Shown here: positions 10,181-21,045 of the stretch, one piece after another
Layout of the letters: each line of letters begins with the position of its first letter
Position numbering within the stretch: the first letter of the stretch is position 1
Origin: Chinchilla lanigera
Lineage: Eukaryota > Chordata > Mammalia > Rodentia > Chinchillidae
Reading direction: 5' to 3'
Assembly (NCBI RefSeq): GCF_000276665.1
Contig: NW_004955437.1
Location: 3,210,079-3,274,078 of the forward strand
Length of the DNA: 64,000 nt
The notes under the pieces: generated by a model
Database searches by the model: none
What the model was told of the DNA's origin: nothing
The model's input: only the letters and a program-made list of their open reading frames with translations
Position numbers and translations under genes: made by a program

Positions 10181-10349
10181 TTGGTTTTGGTTTTGGTTTT
10201 TTTGCCTTTTTGAGACAGGATTTCAGTATGCAGTTCAGGCTGCATAATGAACTCACTTTGTAGCCCAGGTTGGCCTCAGACTCATTGGTCCTCCTGTCTC
10301 AGCCTCCTGAGTGCTGGGATTACAGGTATGCACCACCACACCTGGCTTG
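10181..10349 (-). repeat. B1 SINE, antisense
   Basis: A T-rich tail, then TTTTTGAGACAGGATTTCAG, TTTGTAGCCCAGGTTGGCCT and CTGAGTGCTGGGATTACAGG. Confidence 0.93.
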
Positions 10350-10379
10350 GCTTTGTTTTAAATAAATCCAAAACTTGTA

Positions 10380-12260
10380 CAGCTAATAGCAGGGCTGGGA
10401 TTTGAGTCTAGTCTAAAAAACACAACACTGTATTTCGTTGTTTCTCTTACCCCTTACCCCCAGATCTACCTAGTTTTCCATGTCATCAGCCCTGTTTCTT
10501 ATTTTCTGGTAATTCTTAAACCCAACATCAGCTCATTCCATGATCCACAGATTCCTAGGACCTTTTGCCGCATGGTGTGGTAAGACCCGTCCTATCCATG
10601 GCTTTTGGCCCTTTCATTCCTGAGACCCCTGCACCTTGTACAGGAGGAAAATGTCTTTTTAAATTTATAGCTAAGGCTCCTATAATAAAAAATCAAAAGA
10701 TTTGATCAACAAGAGAAAAAGACAGATGTATTTACTATAATGGTTATAAGGCACAGGAGTCTTCAATAAGACCTAAAGAAAAGGTTAAACCTGTATTTTA
10801 ATGCTGGTTTTGAAGAGTAGATATGTAGAGAGAGACAGTAAGGCCAAAAGGATGTAATCTAGTGGTAATAAACAGGGAAATTCAGCACACCCTGTTTGTT
10901 CAGGTTCTCTCTAATCCTGTGTCTTCAAAAATAAGGACACTCCTTAGAGAGTAGGGCACCTATCACATGAGTGTTTTATCACCTGCTTCAGCATAGGAGA
11001 GGTGATAGTGACCTTCCTGCTTCTGTCATTTTCTCAAATTGCCATGTTTTGAAGTAGTATGGCCTGAACCCAATGAACTGTACCTATTACCTCCTTTGCC
11101 TCTGTAGCAGTTCTTGGAGTTCCTAGCCTTTGCCCATGATCTCACCCCAAAGTGTCTCACGCCACACTGACTTTACCTCTAGTCACTACCCGCGCCCCCA
11201 GGAGCCCACAAATCCATATAAGACCTCAATCCTAGTCTTTCTTCTTATGATCCCTTCCTAGTTTTAGTAGCAGAGTTCTGGTTTCTTCCACTTGTACCAT
11301 CCTCAGCCACATCCTGTTCCTTGTAACTCATCTGATTAGCCCTTCATCCAGTGACCTGATAGCTCAGCCTCGAGAAGTGAGTCCCTCCATGCCAGCATGG
11401 ACCCATCTGTTATAACCTATATCTGTCTTTCTTCCTGAGACCCTTCCTCTGTACACCCCTACCCGATATCCTGATCTCTTGGCATCTTCCCGTATTTTTA
11501 CCAAGAATCACCTTTTCAACCCAAAATTGTCGTTTTCCCAGCACCCCCTCCTTTTGTCTTCCCTCTCATTTGTCTCCCTAACCATCCACTCTCCCCTCAC
11601 CAATCTTGTTTCACATTTATTTATTAGTGGATGTTGGTTATACAGATTTTTACCTCATCAGTGTTAATGCACTTCGTCCTACTCACCAACTTCATCAACC
11701 TCTTTGGTTTTTGCAAAGAGCTACAATATATTCTTCTTTGGAAACTGATCACCAAGATCTCAGTTCTTTAGGTAGCAAAGAGAGAGCTCTTGGAAATCCT
11801 TCAGGACCCATCTGGCTATGTCTCCTGGACACGCTCCCACTGTCCTGTTTATGAAGCTGCTTGCCATATATGCCCTTGGGGTAGAATGCTTTGAGTGCCA
11901 GGCTTCCCTAGCATTGAATTAGCCCCATTGTTTCCCAAGCCCTTAGCAGGACTTTCCACTCCCCTCCCACCGGAAGCTGGATGGTGAGTAGCCAATGTGA
12001 CATTAAAGATCCGCACATCTGAAAGCCTGTTTTGTGCTCAGATTTTGTGGTCAAATTCTCAAGTCTCCTATAATGCACTTACTGCTGTAGCAATAAATAC
12101 AGCAAGAGGTGAAACTACAGTTAGGGAGGGGGTATGCCATGGGGTCTACAAATTCAGGAGGGTGGTTGAAAAGGAGCTTCTGTCCTACTTACGTCATCTG
12201 TCTCAGGGTGCAAAACATACTCTAGCTTACGGTTTAGTTATTTATGTCCTTTTCTCTACA
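10380..12260. other. Intronic sequence, nothing confidently recognised
   Basis: No coding exon and no young SINE. Parts around 10640-11000 look like an old interspersed repeat, but I cannot place the family. Confidence 0.4.
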
Positions 12261-12261
12261 G

Positions 12262-12370
12262 CCACCTTGTAACTTTCTTGAGAACAGAGACTAGGTTTTA
12301 TCTTCTGTCATCTTACTCCTGCCTCTCATATTAGAAGGTAGTCAGTAAATTCTTACTGGATTGAATTAAC
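12262..12370 (+). repeat. Old L2/MIR-type 3' end
   Basis: CTTGAGAACAGAGACTAGG then GGTAGTCAGTAAATTCTTAC resembles the shared 3' end of L2 and MIR elements, which normally ends in a GAATGAA-like motif. Confidence 0.55.
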
Positions 12371-12529
12371 TCAGAAATTCTGTCATGTACAAGTCAAAAC
12401 AGCGCATGGGTATGTTTTATGACCATAACCTCCTTCCCCAATGCCCTCCCAGCAAATATTGGACAAGTCCCTTGAATTAGTCTGGAATTTAGGCACTTCC
12501 TTTTTCAGTCATTGTTCTGGCGGGGGAAT

Positions 12530-12557
12530 GGGTGTGTGTGTGTATGTGTGTGTGTGT
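12530..12557. repeat. (GT)n microsatellite
   Basis: About 13 GT units with one TA interruption. Confidence 0.9.
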
Positions 12558-13204
12558 TTTCCCTATGTTCTTAATATCGCTAGAAGGATTTGCTGGTAGA
12601 CTGCAGTCGTAATAAAGTCAGACATACATTCTGTCTTATATAGACCTGTTCCCAAGGAAGCAAAGAGATGAAGTAGTGAGGGGCAGAGAGGATCAGAGAA
12701 CAGAAGAAGTGATTGGCAAAATATTAGAAATTGCTGAAATTGAGCAGTGCGTATATGAGATTCATTATACTGTTGTTTCTGCTTTTGTGTATGTTGGAAA
12801 TCTGTCATAAAAAGTTGGGGGTGGGCAGCTAAATGAACAAGGACAAATTTAGCACTGCTCTTGGAAAACACCTCAGAGCAAATGAGCTGCTGTTACTAAG
12901 TCAGTACTGTTATCTAGGTTGAGTAGTACATTTAGTCCTAACCCACCTCTCTCACCTCATCTGTTGGTGCGATATCAGGAAGCCAACCTAAAAAATTAGC
13001 ACTCTGCAGAATTGTGTGCCTGGTGGCTGGGAACTGACATCCAAGCAACAAGCACCTGTTACCCAGGTGCTTCCCTGCTTTCTAGTACAGGCTTGGTTTC
13101 TGATGGGAAAGAGCTAGGGGCCCCTGGGGGTGGGGAAAGACTAGAGCTCAGCTAGGTCTCGTGTAGCCCAAAGCTTGCAGATTACTGGGAGATGCTAAAG
13201 ATAC

Positions 13205-14080
13205 AGGTATTCATCCTCTGATCCATCCATTCCTTCCACAAGTATTTGGTGAATGTCTGCTTTGTGCTGGGGGATGGAGGGATGAGCTCACCCGTTGGGG
13301 AGTGGATGAGGGCAAGGCATACAATAAAATATATACTAAGAAAAATAAGCAGAGGAGAGAGTGCCAGGTATCTGGGTTTGGCAGTTTTAAAGAGTGGTCA
13401 AGGAGTGGCTCACTGAAAGGGTAATGTTTGAGCAGAGCCCTGAGAGAAGTTAGGGGTAAGCATGTGTGGGGGATGTTTATTCTGGTCAGGTTAAACAGCA
13501 AGCTCAAAGGCCCTGAGGAGCGTGCATGCTATCTTTGAAGAACATGAGGAGGCCAGCCAGTGTGGCTGCAGTAGGGTAAGAGTGAGAATGACCAGATGTT
13601 ACTGGCGGAGTGAGTTGAGGCCCCACATGTTGGGTAAAAGCCACTGGCTTTTACTGTAACTTGTGAGTGATGCAGGCACCATTAGAGGATTTTAGGCAGG
13701 TGCGTGATACGATCTCACTGATGTTTTGAAAAGATGGTTCTGGCTGTGTGTATTGAGAGTCAGCTGTAATGGGACAAGGGTAGAAGAAGGGAAACTGGTT
13801 AGGAGACTACTTCAGTGGTCTAGCGGACGGACAGGGGTGGCTTGGATCCTCAGTAATGGAAGAGTGCGATGTAGTTGGGTTCTGGATTGACTTTGTAAGA
13901 GCACCCAACAGAATTGCTGATGGGTTGGATGTTGAGGCTGACTGTCACATTTTGGGCCTGAGCAGTAAAGGGTGGGATTCACATTTACTGAAACGGGAAG
14001 CTCGCAGGGAGGCGGGTTGTGAGAAGGGGGATAAGGAAGGAGTTCATCTCTCATGTGAGGTGTTTTTTGGATATCAGAGT
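13205..14080 (+). repeat. Old mammalian-wide interspersed repeat (family uncertain)
   Basis: The series GTGGTCAAGGAGTGGCTCAC, AACAGCAAGCTCAAAGGCCC, GAGGAGGCCAGCCAGTGTGG and CCATTAGAGGATTTTAGGCA is a well-known, highly diverged repeat of mammalian genomes. I am unsure whether it is classed as a LINE 3' region (L1M type is my guess). Further pieces of the same repeat appear at 25735-26165, 31690-32050 and 47545-48245. Confidence 0.6.
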
Positions 14081-14179
14081 AGAGTTGTTGATTAGCAGCT
14101 GGGTCTACAAGTGTGTTAGACTCTAGAAAGTTCCGATTCTTCTAGTACCCGGCGAGATGCAGAGAAATACGGTGGGAAG

Positions 14180-14290
14180 CGCTCTGGTGGAGTAGGAGTC
14201 CGGATGTGCTCCACTACCAGATAGCTGTGTGACCCTTTGGGACTCCTCCAGCGGTGCTGGCTGTGTCTTCACTGGAAAGTGATCTCTTCA
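14180..14290 (+). repeat. MIR SINE fragment
   Basis: GATAGCTGTGTGACCCTTTG is the most conserved MIR core; the flanks are diverged. Confidence 0.6.
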
Positions 14291-14715
14291 GACCAGAAAG
14301 GAGGGGTCGTCCAGGCTTTCCCACTGTGAGAGCTAATGAATTAGGTGCTTAGTAAACCCAGTACCTGTGTGATGAGAGCATTTTGGAAATTGCCAATCTC
14401 TAAGTGGAATAGAGGAATAGATGGTAAGATTCCTTCCCTTATTTGCCAGATATTGATTGTGGATGTCAGAGAGGAGGCAAGTGATAGTCCAGCTGAGCAA
14501 GTGTTCAGCCTCACTGGGACTGGGGAAGAGCTGAAGTAGTTGGGAAGGAATGTGCCAGTGGGTCTCATTCCTTCCCGCCCTCATTTTTTCAACATTTACT
14601 CTCTTTCTAGGCGCCTCTCTTAAGATGCTCATAGTTTTGCAATAGATGAAATCTGGACTTAGAAGCTGTGGTTAGATCTCATTCACAAGAAGTGGAATTG
14701 AATGCAGATTCAGAT

Positions 14716-14818
14716 TTGAGCTACATGTCCGTGATCCCAGCTACTCGGGAAGTTGATGCAGGGGAATCAAGGCCAGCCTGGGTAATTTAGTGTGACCCTG
14801 TCTCAAAATGAAAAAAAA
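14716..14818 (+). repeat. B1-like SINE fragment
   Basis: It contains TGATCCCAGCTACTCGGGAA, GGCCAGCCTGGGTAATTTAG and GACCCTGTCTCAAAATG. The missing internal duplication resembles the left monomer of B1-dID. Confidence 0.85.
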
Positions 14819-14970
14819 ATTTTTTTTTTTTGGAGACAGGCTCTTGCTTTGTGGTTGAGGCAGGCTTGGGCACACTGTGTAGCCCAGGCTGGCCTTGAAC
14901 TCACAGTGATCCTCCTGCCTCAGCCTCCCAAGTGCTGGGATTACAGGCATACACCACAAAGCCCAGCTTT
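14819..14970 (-). repeat. B1 SINE, antisense, abutting the previous SINE tail to tail
   Basis: A T-run joins the A-run of the preceding element; then GTGTAGCCCAGGCTGGCCTT and CCCAAGTGCTGGGATTACAG. The A/T junction forms a perfect inverted repeat. Confidence 0.93.
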
Positions 14971-14999
14971 CAAAATGAAATTTTAAAAACCCTACAAAG

Positions 15000-15097
15000 G
15001 GGGCTGGGGATTTAGCTCAGCAGCACAGCGCTTACCTGGCAAGCACAATGTTGTGAGTTCGATTCCCAGTACCGGAAACAAACAAACAAACAAAAAA
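15000..15097 (+). repeat. ID SINE
   Basis: GGGCTGGGGATTTAGCTCAG to GATTCCCAGTACCGG with a CAAA-rich tail. A 12-base duplication AACCCTACAAAG/AACCCTAGAAAG (one mismatch) flanks it. Confidence 0.95.
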
Positions 15098-15108
15098 AAC
15101 CCTAGAAA

Positions 15109-15163
15109 GCTTAGGAATATAGCTTAGAGCTCCCAAAATCTCCAGTACTGGAAAAAAAAAAAG
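15109..15163 (+). repeat. ID-like fragment (internally deleted)
   Basis: CTTAGGAATATAGCTTAGAG runs directly into CCAGTACTGGAAAAAAA, lacking the centre of the ID element, like a right monomer of B1-dID. Confidence 0.65.
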
Positions 15164-15428
15164 CCAGGGGGAGGGGCTTAGTTAGATATGTGTCCTAGCG
15201 ATATTAATCATTTGTGGGCACATTCTTTGTTTGGTGCTAATTAAACCAAAAGGCATGTTTTCCAGAAACTAAGATTATAATCAATATGACATGAAGAATG
15301 TCTTATTTTCCCCTAAAAGAGTAAAGTATTAAGGAAAACACATACTCTCACAGCATAATCCATTAGTGCCTCTGGAAGGTGTCTTTGGCTGTGTTTACCC
15401 TTGCACCTCTTAGATATTAATGCTTATA

Positions 15429-16371
15429 TGGTAGTGCCCCTTATCCACAGGCATCTGGGCCAAGACCCCCAGTGGATGCCTCAAAGTCTAGCCAGAACCG
15501 GACCCTGCATGTGCTCTTTTCTTCCTTTGCATATACACACAAGTTTAGTACCTTTTCCTTCTTAACTAAGCATTTGTCATGAAACTGTGGCCATAACTTT
15601 TGCAGTCTAAGTCCAACAGCAAAACTAACATGAGTTTATTTTTCCTTCACAGTTTTATGGGTGGAGAATGTTTTTAACTATCGAGCTGAGCAACCTCAGC
15701 ATACAGTGTCTTTCTTATTGAGAACTTTTGCCTTTTTTGCTTAAAGGAAGCACTTTATGGCTACTTTTTGGCATGTTTGAATTAGCAACATTACTTACTC
15801 TTGTACTTTGGGACCATTATTAAGTAAAATAAGGGCTATTTCATTGAGTTGGGTTTTTTTTGTTTGTTTGTTTGGCTGTTTTTTTGTTTCTTAGTACTGG
15901 GAATCGAACTCGGGACCTTGCACTTACCAGGCGGACACTTGTGCCCCTGAGCTATATGCCCAGCCCTTCTGAAAATTTTGCATTGAATTTTGTTCTTTTT
16001 TTTTTTTTTTTTTTTAAGTAAGGGCTATTTCAGGTACTGCTGTCCATGACAGTCTGATCACTGAGATGGCTTCTAAGTGACTAATAGGAGGGTAGTATAC
16101 CCATGGATAACGTGGATACCCTGGACAGAGGGGGAATCCCTGACTGGGGTGGGATGGAGCAGGACAGTGCAAGACTGCATCATTTTACTCAGATTAGTGT
16201 GCAATTTAAAACTTATGAGTTAGCAAACAGAACAGTGCAGCGGGACCGTGCTTGACCCGTAAAACTGAGATAAGTTGTTTAGTTCTGATATTTTTCATTT
16301 AATATTTTCAGAGTGTGGTTGACCGTGGGTAAGTTTGAAATCAAAACCTAGGATGGTGGGTGGGATTACTG
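15429..16371. mobile_element. Tigger/MER2-like DNA transposon relic
   Basis: The left end GTGCCCCTTATCCACAGGCA followed by AAGACCCCCAGTGGATGCC, and the right end GTGGTTGACCGTGGGTAA with GGGATTACTG, match the well-known MER2 (Tigger, Tc1/mariner superfamily) ends. TA dinucleotides flank it. No transposase reading frame survives. An ID-bearing insertion lies inside at 15844-16018. Confidence 0.75.
15853..15966 (-). repeat. ID SINE, antisense, inside the Tigger relic
   Basis: TTAGTACTGGGAATCGAACT, TTACCAGGCGGACACTTGTG and AGCTATATGCCCAGCCC with a left T-rich tail. Confidence 0.92.
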
Positions 16372-16379
16372 TATTGTGA

Positions 16380-17640
16380 GGAGAGTCTCTGACCAGGTAA
16401 ACAAGACAGGATATAGCCCATCCTAATTGATAGACCATGCACAAAACTAGTTTAGAAGAGTCATATGATCAGCGTCTATCACTTAGTGAAATGGGAAAAA
16501 TTTATCCTGGTGAATGGGAAGAAAAACAACTGACATACAGATCTTAAGGTAAAGCTTTAGCCTACTTCAAGTGCCTATTCCTAAAGCTACAAATAAGCCT
16601 CTTAGGGAAATGGGGAAAAAAATCCCATACAGTCATCTGTGTTGCTGGTAGCAGTACAGGACTTACAGTGCAGAATCACAAAGATCTGCTTCATTGGATG
16701 GGTTACTCAAAGCCTTGTAACCTGCTAGACTGTAGCCTGCTGTGAGTCAGAGTGCCTCCTCTGGTGCCTGGAGTTTAACACTCCCCACAGCTTGCCATCC
16801 AGTGAATTGTGCATCTCCATGTGTTGGACTGCCCTTCAGCTTTGGGATAGTTGATACAGCATGAGATGCAAATAATTAAGATAACAAAGTAATCAGGGGC
16901 TCCTTGAGATTGAAGGACTCACCTGAGTTGTGGGTGCAGGGATGTGGTCAGGTACCTGAGACCAGAGTTTTTTCTGTCTGATACCATCCTCTAAACCTAA
17001 GAAGTACCACACTGGAGTGGCACAGCAGGGAAGGAGGAGGGTGGTCCTTGTTTAGATCCTACATCAGCCAGAACTACTGTCATGACCAGCCAAGGACACA
17101 TACCTGTTAGAGCCAGTGTGTTGTCAAGTCCTTATAGGCTCACCGCTCCCTTATGATCCACTTGACCAGCTTTCCATGTGGAATTCCTTGATGGCACTCA
17201 TGAATTGTGAGCCAAAGTGGTTTTGTTGCAAACCTGTAATATTGTGGATTCCTTGTATTCCATCACTCAACTATGCTTCATGATTGGGGAATTGTAGATA
17301 CTCTCGGAGCCAACAAAGACAGGGAAAAGCATGCTTTTAGATTTTTTGAGTCTTTTATTTTGCACAGATAAAACATTCTTAGAGCTTGACTGAAGTATAA
17401 AAGAAATCCATTGAAAGTCATGTTTGCCTGGTTATACCCCTGGCAGTTAGCCCTGGTTAGTAATTCCTTGACTATCCTCCCATGGACATTTTAGTGCTAT
17501 TGGTAGCATACAAAAGGCACTATTATATACTTTGTCATTTTTACTTCCTTTATTTTAGAGATCACCTAGGTTAATAGAATTGTCTTCATTTGTGTCTCTG
17601 TAATGTGGAAGTTCATACTAATAGATATTTATGCTGCTTC
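16380..17640. other. Intronic sequence, nothing recognised
   Basis: No coding exon, SINE or regulatory signature that I can support. Confidence 0.5.
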
Positions 17641-17659
17641 TGTGTGGGTAAGACTGTGA

Positions 17660-17884
17660 CTGTTACTGGGCATCAACCCCAGGGGTAGTCTACCACTAAG
17701 CTGCAGCCCTGCCCTCTCTTTTTGTTTTGTTTTCTTTTTTTTTTTTTTGAGGCAAGATGTCTCTATGTAGTGCAGGCTAGTCTTGAACTTATTATGTAGC
17801 CCAGGCTTGCCTTGAATTCACAACAATCCTCCTGCCTCAGCCTCCTGAGTGCTGGGATTACAGGCATACACCAGCCACACCTGG
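17660..17884 (-). repeat. B1-dID dimer, antisense
   Basis: On the + strand the ID-like part comes first (GGCATCAACCCCAGGGGTAG, CCACTAAGCTGCAGCC), then a T-run and a complete antisense B1 (GGCTAGTCTTGAACTTATTA, GAGTGCTGGGATTACAGGC). Confidence 0.75.
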
Positions 17885-18000
17885 CTTCCTTTTCCATTTT
17901 TTGACAGTTTCACTAAACTGCCCAGGCTGACCTTGAACCTGCAATTCTGCCTCAACCACCTAAGTACCTGGGATTCTGGGTGTGCGCCACCATGCCCTAT
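17885..18000 (-). repeat. B1-like SINE, antisense
   Basis: CACTAAACTGCCCAGGCTGA, CTCAACCACCTAAGTACCTG and GTGTGCGCCACCATGCCC; the form without internal duplication. Confidence 0.85.
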
Positions 18001-18234
18001 TGGAATGGATGTCTTTCTTTGTAGGGCCTGGGAGAAATGATGTATAGGAAATAATAGGAAGGCTGTGGGGAGAGTAAAGGAAAAACCTCAAGGATGGGAG
18101 GGCTGGCTTTTCAAGCAACGAAGTAGGTTTAGGATAAAGCTACCACTTAGCTCATTGCTGGCATCTTTTTATTTCAACCTTGTTTTGTTCTTATAGGAGA
18201 CTGAGTCCAGGGGCTCCTACATGGTCTCACTCAA

Positions 18235-18236
<2 letters not shown>

Positions 18237-18279
<43 letters not shown>

Positions 18280-18424
18280 TCTTTTTGAGACAGGGTCTCA
18301 CTATGCAGTTCAGGCTGATCTTGAGCTCACTTTGTAGCCCAGACTGGCCTTGAACTCACAACCATCCTCCTGTCTCAGCCTCCCGAGTGCTGGGATTACA
18401 GGCGTGCGCCACTACACCTGGCTC
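18237..18424 (-). repeat. B1 SINE, antisense, with a tail of about 40 T
   Basis: An uninterrupted T-run of about 40 is followed by TTTTTGAGACAGGGTCTCAC, TTTGTAGCCCAGACTGGCCT and GTGCGCCACTACACCTGGC. CTCACTCA flanks both sides. The long pure tail marks a recent insertion. Confidence 0.95.
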
Positions 18425-18445
18425 ACTCAGCCATTTTTTAACTGA

Positions 18446-18527
18446 TTTTTTTTCAGTGCTATAGATTGTACCCAGGGCCTTGTGCATGTTTAATCAAGCA
18501 CTCTACCACTGAGCTGCATCCCTGGCC
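18446..18527 (-). repeat. Older ID-like SINE, antisense
   Basis: GATTGTACCCAGGGCCTTGT, AAGCACTCTACCACTGAGC and TGCATCCCTGGCC follow a different, older ID-type consensus than the GGTACCGG subfamily. Confidence 0.8.
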
Positions 18528-19628
18528 ATTTGACCATTTTATTTTTAAGGACTTCTACTGTTCTAGCCATTCATTTGTTTTTGTCCCCTTCTAGCCTTGT
18601 CTTAGATGAAGTTGGGTTTTTTGCAGTTGGAACTAGATGAATGTCTAACCTCATGTCTTTTTTTTTTCACTTACAGTTCATTTGTTAATCCCACTTCATT
18701 AATCCAGATGGTCTTCATGATTCTTGTCTAAAACATTTAAACAAGAATCATTATCCAAGTGGCTCTTGGTTTTTGTGCATTCTTTTTGTGAATGAGTTAC
18801 GAAGACGAAGTTATTAGATATTCAGTCCTGAGCCTTTCCCTGTGGGGTTAAGCATAGACACGTTGTTCTCTTGAGAGCTTGGAGCAACTTCAGTGACATC
18901 AGCCAGGCGCATTTGTGCCTGTCTCACCACCTGGCCAACTTCAATAGATGGATTTGGATTTTTTAAATTAATAGACTTTCTTAAGCGATTTTAAGTTTAT
19001 AGAAACATTAAGCAGAAAGTACCATATGCTTCCATTTGTGTCCCCTGCTTGTTTTATTGTGAACATCTTGCATTGGCATGGGATAGCTGCCACAGTCGGT
19101 GAGTCAGTCCCAGTACAGTATTGGTAAAGAGTCTTCACAAAGGCTTGCTCTGGGTTGTGTATTCAGTGGGCTTTGCCAAAAGCATGATGTCTTGTCACCC
19201 TTACAGGATCAAACAGCCGAGCTTTGCTGCCCTAAAAATCCCCTGTGCTCTGCCCATGCGTCCTTCCCTCCTTTACCCAGGACTTGCGGTAACCACAGTT
19301 CTTTTCATTGTCTCTGTAGTTTTGCCTTCTCCAGAACGAGAGAGCATTGGAATCACGTGTGCATGGCCTTGTCAGACTGAATTCCTTAACTTAGCAGTGT
19401 GCCTGTAAGGTCCCTCCGTGTCCTTTGGCTCATTCATTGTTACTGCTGAATAATACACTGCCAGAGGGATGTATCAGTTTGTGTATTGAAGGACAGCTTG
19501 GTTGTTACCCAGTTGTTGGCAACTAGGAATAAGGCTGCTATAAATGTTTATATGCAGATTTTTTTCCATGGACATAAGTTTGCAGCTTATTTGGGTAAAT
19601 GCCCAGAGAGCGTGATTGCTGGGTCATA

Positions 19629-20279
19629 CAAGGGGTGATCAAAATATATGCTGAATGATTAAATTTTTAAAAATTACTACAGTAAAAGACACATTGCCAT
19701 TAATCCGCTCCAAAGTACTCCCCCTCACTTCAAACACACCCATCTCTCTTAGCACTTTCTTTTTTTTTTGGTTTTTTTCCGGTACCGGGAATCAAACTCA
19801 CAACCTCGCGCTTGCCAGGCAGGCGCTGTGCCACTGAGCTTAATCCCCAGCCCCTCTCTTAGCGCTTTCTGAAGCAGTGCTGGAAGTCCTTTTGTGTCTG
19901 CCTGAGCTATGACCAAAAATACGTTGAATGCTGCTGCTGATTGCCTTCCCACAGAAACACAGGCTGATAAAAACATCACAGTGTGTCCTCATCCACCTTA
20001 TCCCCTGGATCTGGTGCTGAATGACTTCCGGCTCTTCCCCAAAGTCAAAATGACCATGAAAGGTAAATGTTTTGAATCAGTTCAGGACATCAAGGCAGCT
20101 AAAACAATACAACTAAGAAGGACTTCCAGAACTGCTGACCAAAGTGGCAAGAACAATAGGATACATGTATTCAAAGAGGGGGGGAGTATTTTGAGGGTAA
20201 TTGATGGCAGTGTGTCTTTTACTGTAATAATAAATCTTTTTAAATTTAAACATTCTCTGTGGCTTTCAGTCACAGTTCG
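19629..20279 (+). mobile_element. Mariner-family DNA transposon relic with fold-back structure
   Basis: It sits inside L1 between two TA dinucleotides (19627-19628 and 20280-20281), the mariner target. The centre encodes a broken transposase C-terminus: PHPPYPLDLVLNDFRLFPK matches the PPYSPDL-x-P-x-DF-x-LFP region around the last catalytic aspartate, and the final EYFEG motif follows in another frame. The left ~240 bases are the inverted complement of the element's own 3' end, so both arms pair. Net length without the nested ID is about 540 bases against roughly 1.3 kb for an intact element. It is non-autonomous and frameshifted. Confidence 0.85.
19761..19855 (-). repeat. ID SINE, antisense, nested in the mariner
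   Basis: TTTCCGGTACCGGGAATCAA to AATCCCCAGCCCC. CTCTTAGCACTTTCT/CTCTTAGCGCTTTCT (one mismatch) flank it and restore the mariner sequence when removed. Confidence 0.95.
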
Positions 20280-20544
20280 TATAATGAGTATGGTTGGCTT
20301 TGTAAGAAACTGTCTTCCAAAGTGCCTGTCCTATTTTTGCATTCCCACCAGCAGTGACTAAGACTTCCTGTCACTCAACATCCTTGTCATGCTTTGATGT
20401 CAGTGTTCTGGATTTTCCCCATTCTAATAGTTGTATAGTAGTATTTCGTTGACATTTTAATTTGCAGCTTTCTTATGACACAATGTTGTGTCATTTTTTG
20501 TGCTTATTTGCCATCTCTATATCTTCTTTGGTAAACTGTCTCTT

Positions 20545-20735
20545 TAGATCTTTTTCTGAGACAGGGTCTCAATACGTAGCTCAGGCTGGCTTTGAACTCA
20601 ACATATATATAGATCAAAAAAAAAAAGAATCAAGGAACTGCAACATGAGAGCTGAAAAAATATATATATATATATATATATAGATCAAGGTAGTCTTGAA
20701 CTCATGGCAATCCTCTTGCCTCAGCCTCCCTTCCC
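20545..20735 (-). repeat. B1 SINE, antisense, interrupted by an A/TA-rich insert
   Basis: The first part, TTCTGAGACAGGGTCTCAAT to GGCTTTGAACTCA, and the second part, GTAGTCTTGAACTCATGGCA to CTTGCCTCAGCCTCCC, are separated by about 85 bases containing an A-run and (TA)12. Confidence 0.75.
20660..20683. repeat. (TA)n microsatellite
   Basis: About 11 pure TA units inside the interrupted B1. Confidence 0.95.
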
Positions 20736-21045
20736 CATATTTTAATTGGATCATTACATCCTGTACATATCTCTTTGTCAACCTTAACAAACTCTTGAAT
20801 TTTGTACTTGTATTTTGATTTTTGGTAACTTGATAAGTAATGTCATGATTATTCTTTCCTGTTCTTTAATTACTGAGAGTCAAACATTTTAAAAAATTAT
20901 TTATTTATTGTGGGGGAGGGTTTGTGTGTGTGTTTTACTTATGTGAAATCATATTATACCATTTGTCCGGTAGGAATTTGATGTTGTTTTTGGAACTTTA
21001 TATGTGTCTGTGTTTCTGATATATTTTATTGCTTTCCTGGTTTTT

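Larger units (their letters stand above)
18960..20545 (-). mobile_element. Old L1 LINE 3' fragment, antisense, split by a mariner
   Basis: Reading the + strand, GCCCTAAAAATCCCCTGTGC, GTTTTGCCTTCTCCAGAA, GCTATAAATGTTTATATGCA and CATTCCCACCAGCAGTGA follow the order of an antisense mammalian L1M-type 3' end. The element resumes at 20282 after the mariner. No open reading frame of length remains. Confidence 0.8.

Noticed and set aside
10640..11000. Possible LTR or old transposon
   Set aside because: The feel is repeat-like, but I could not match ends or a consensus, so I make no call.
19909..20361. 150-codon frame with PPYPLDLVLNDF as a possible gene
   Set aside because: It is a truncated, frameshifted mariner transposase end that runs on into L1; not a host gene.
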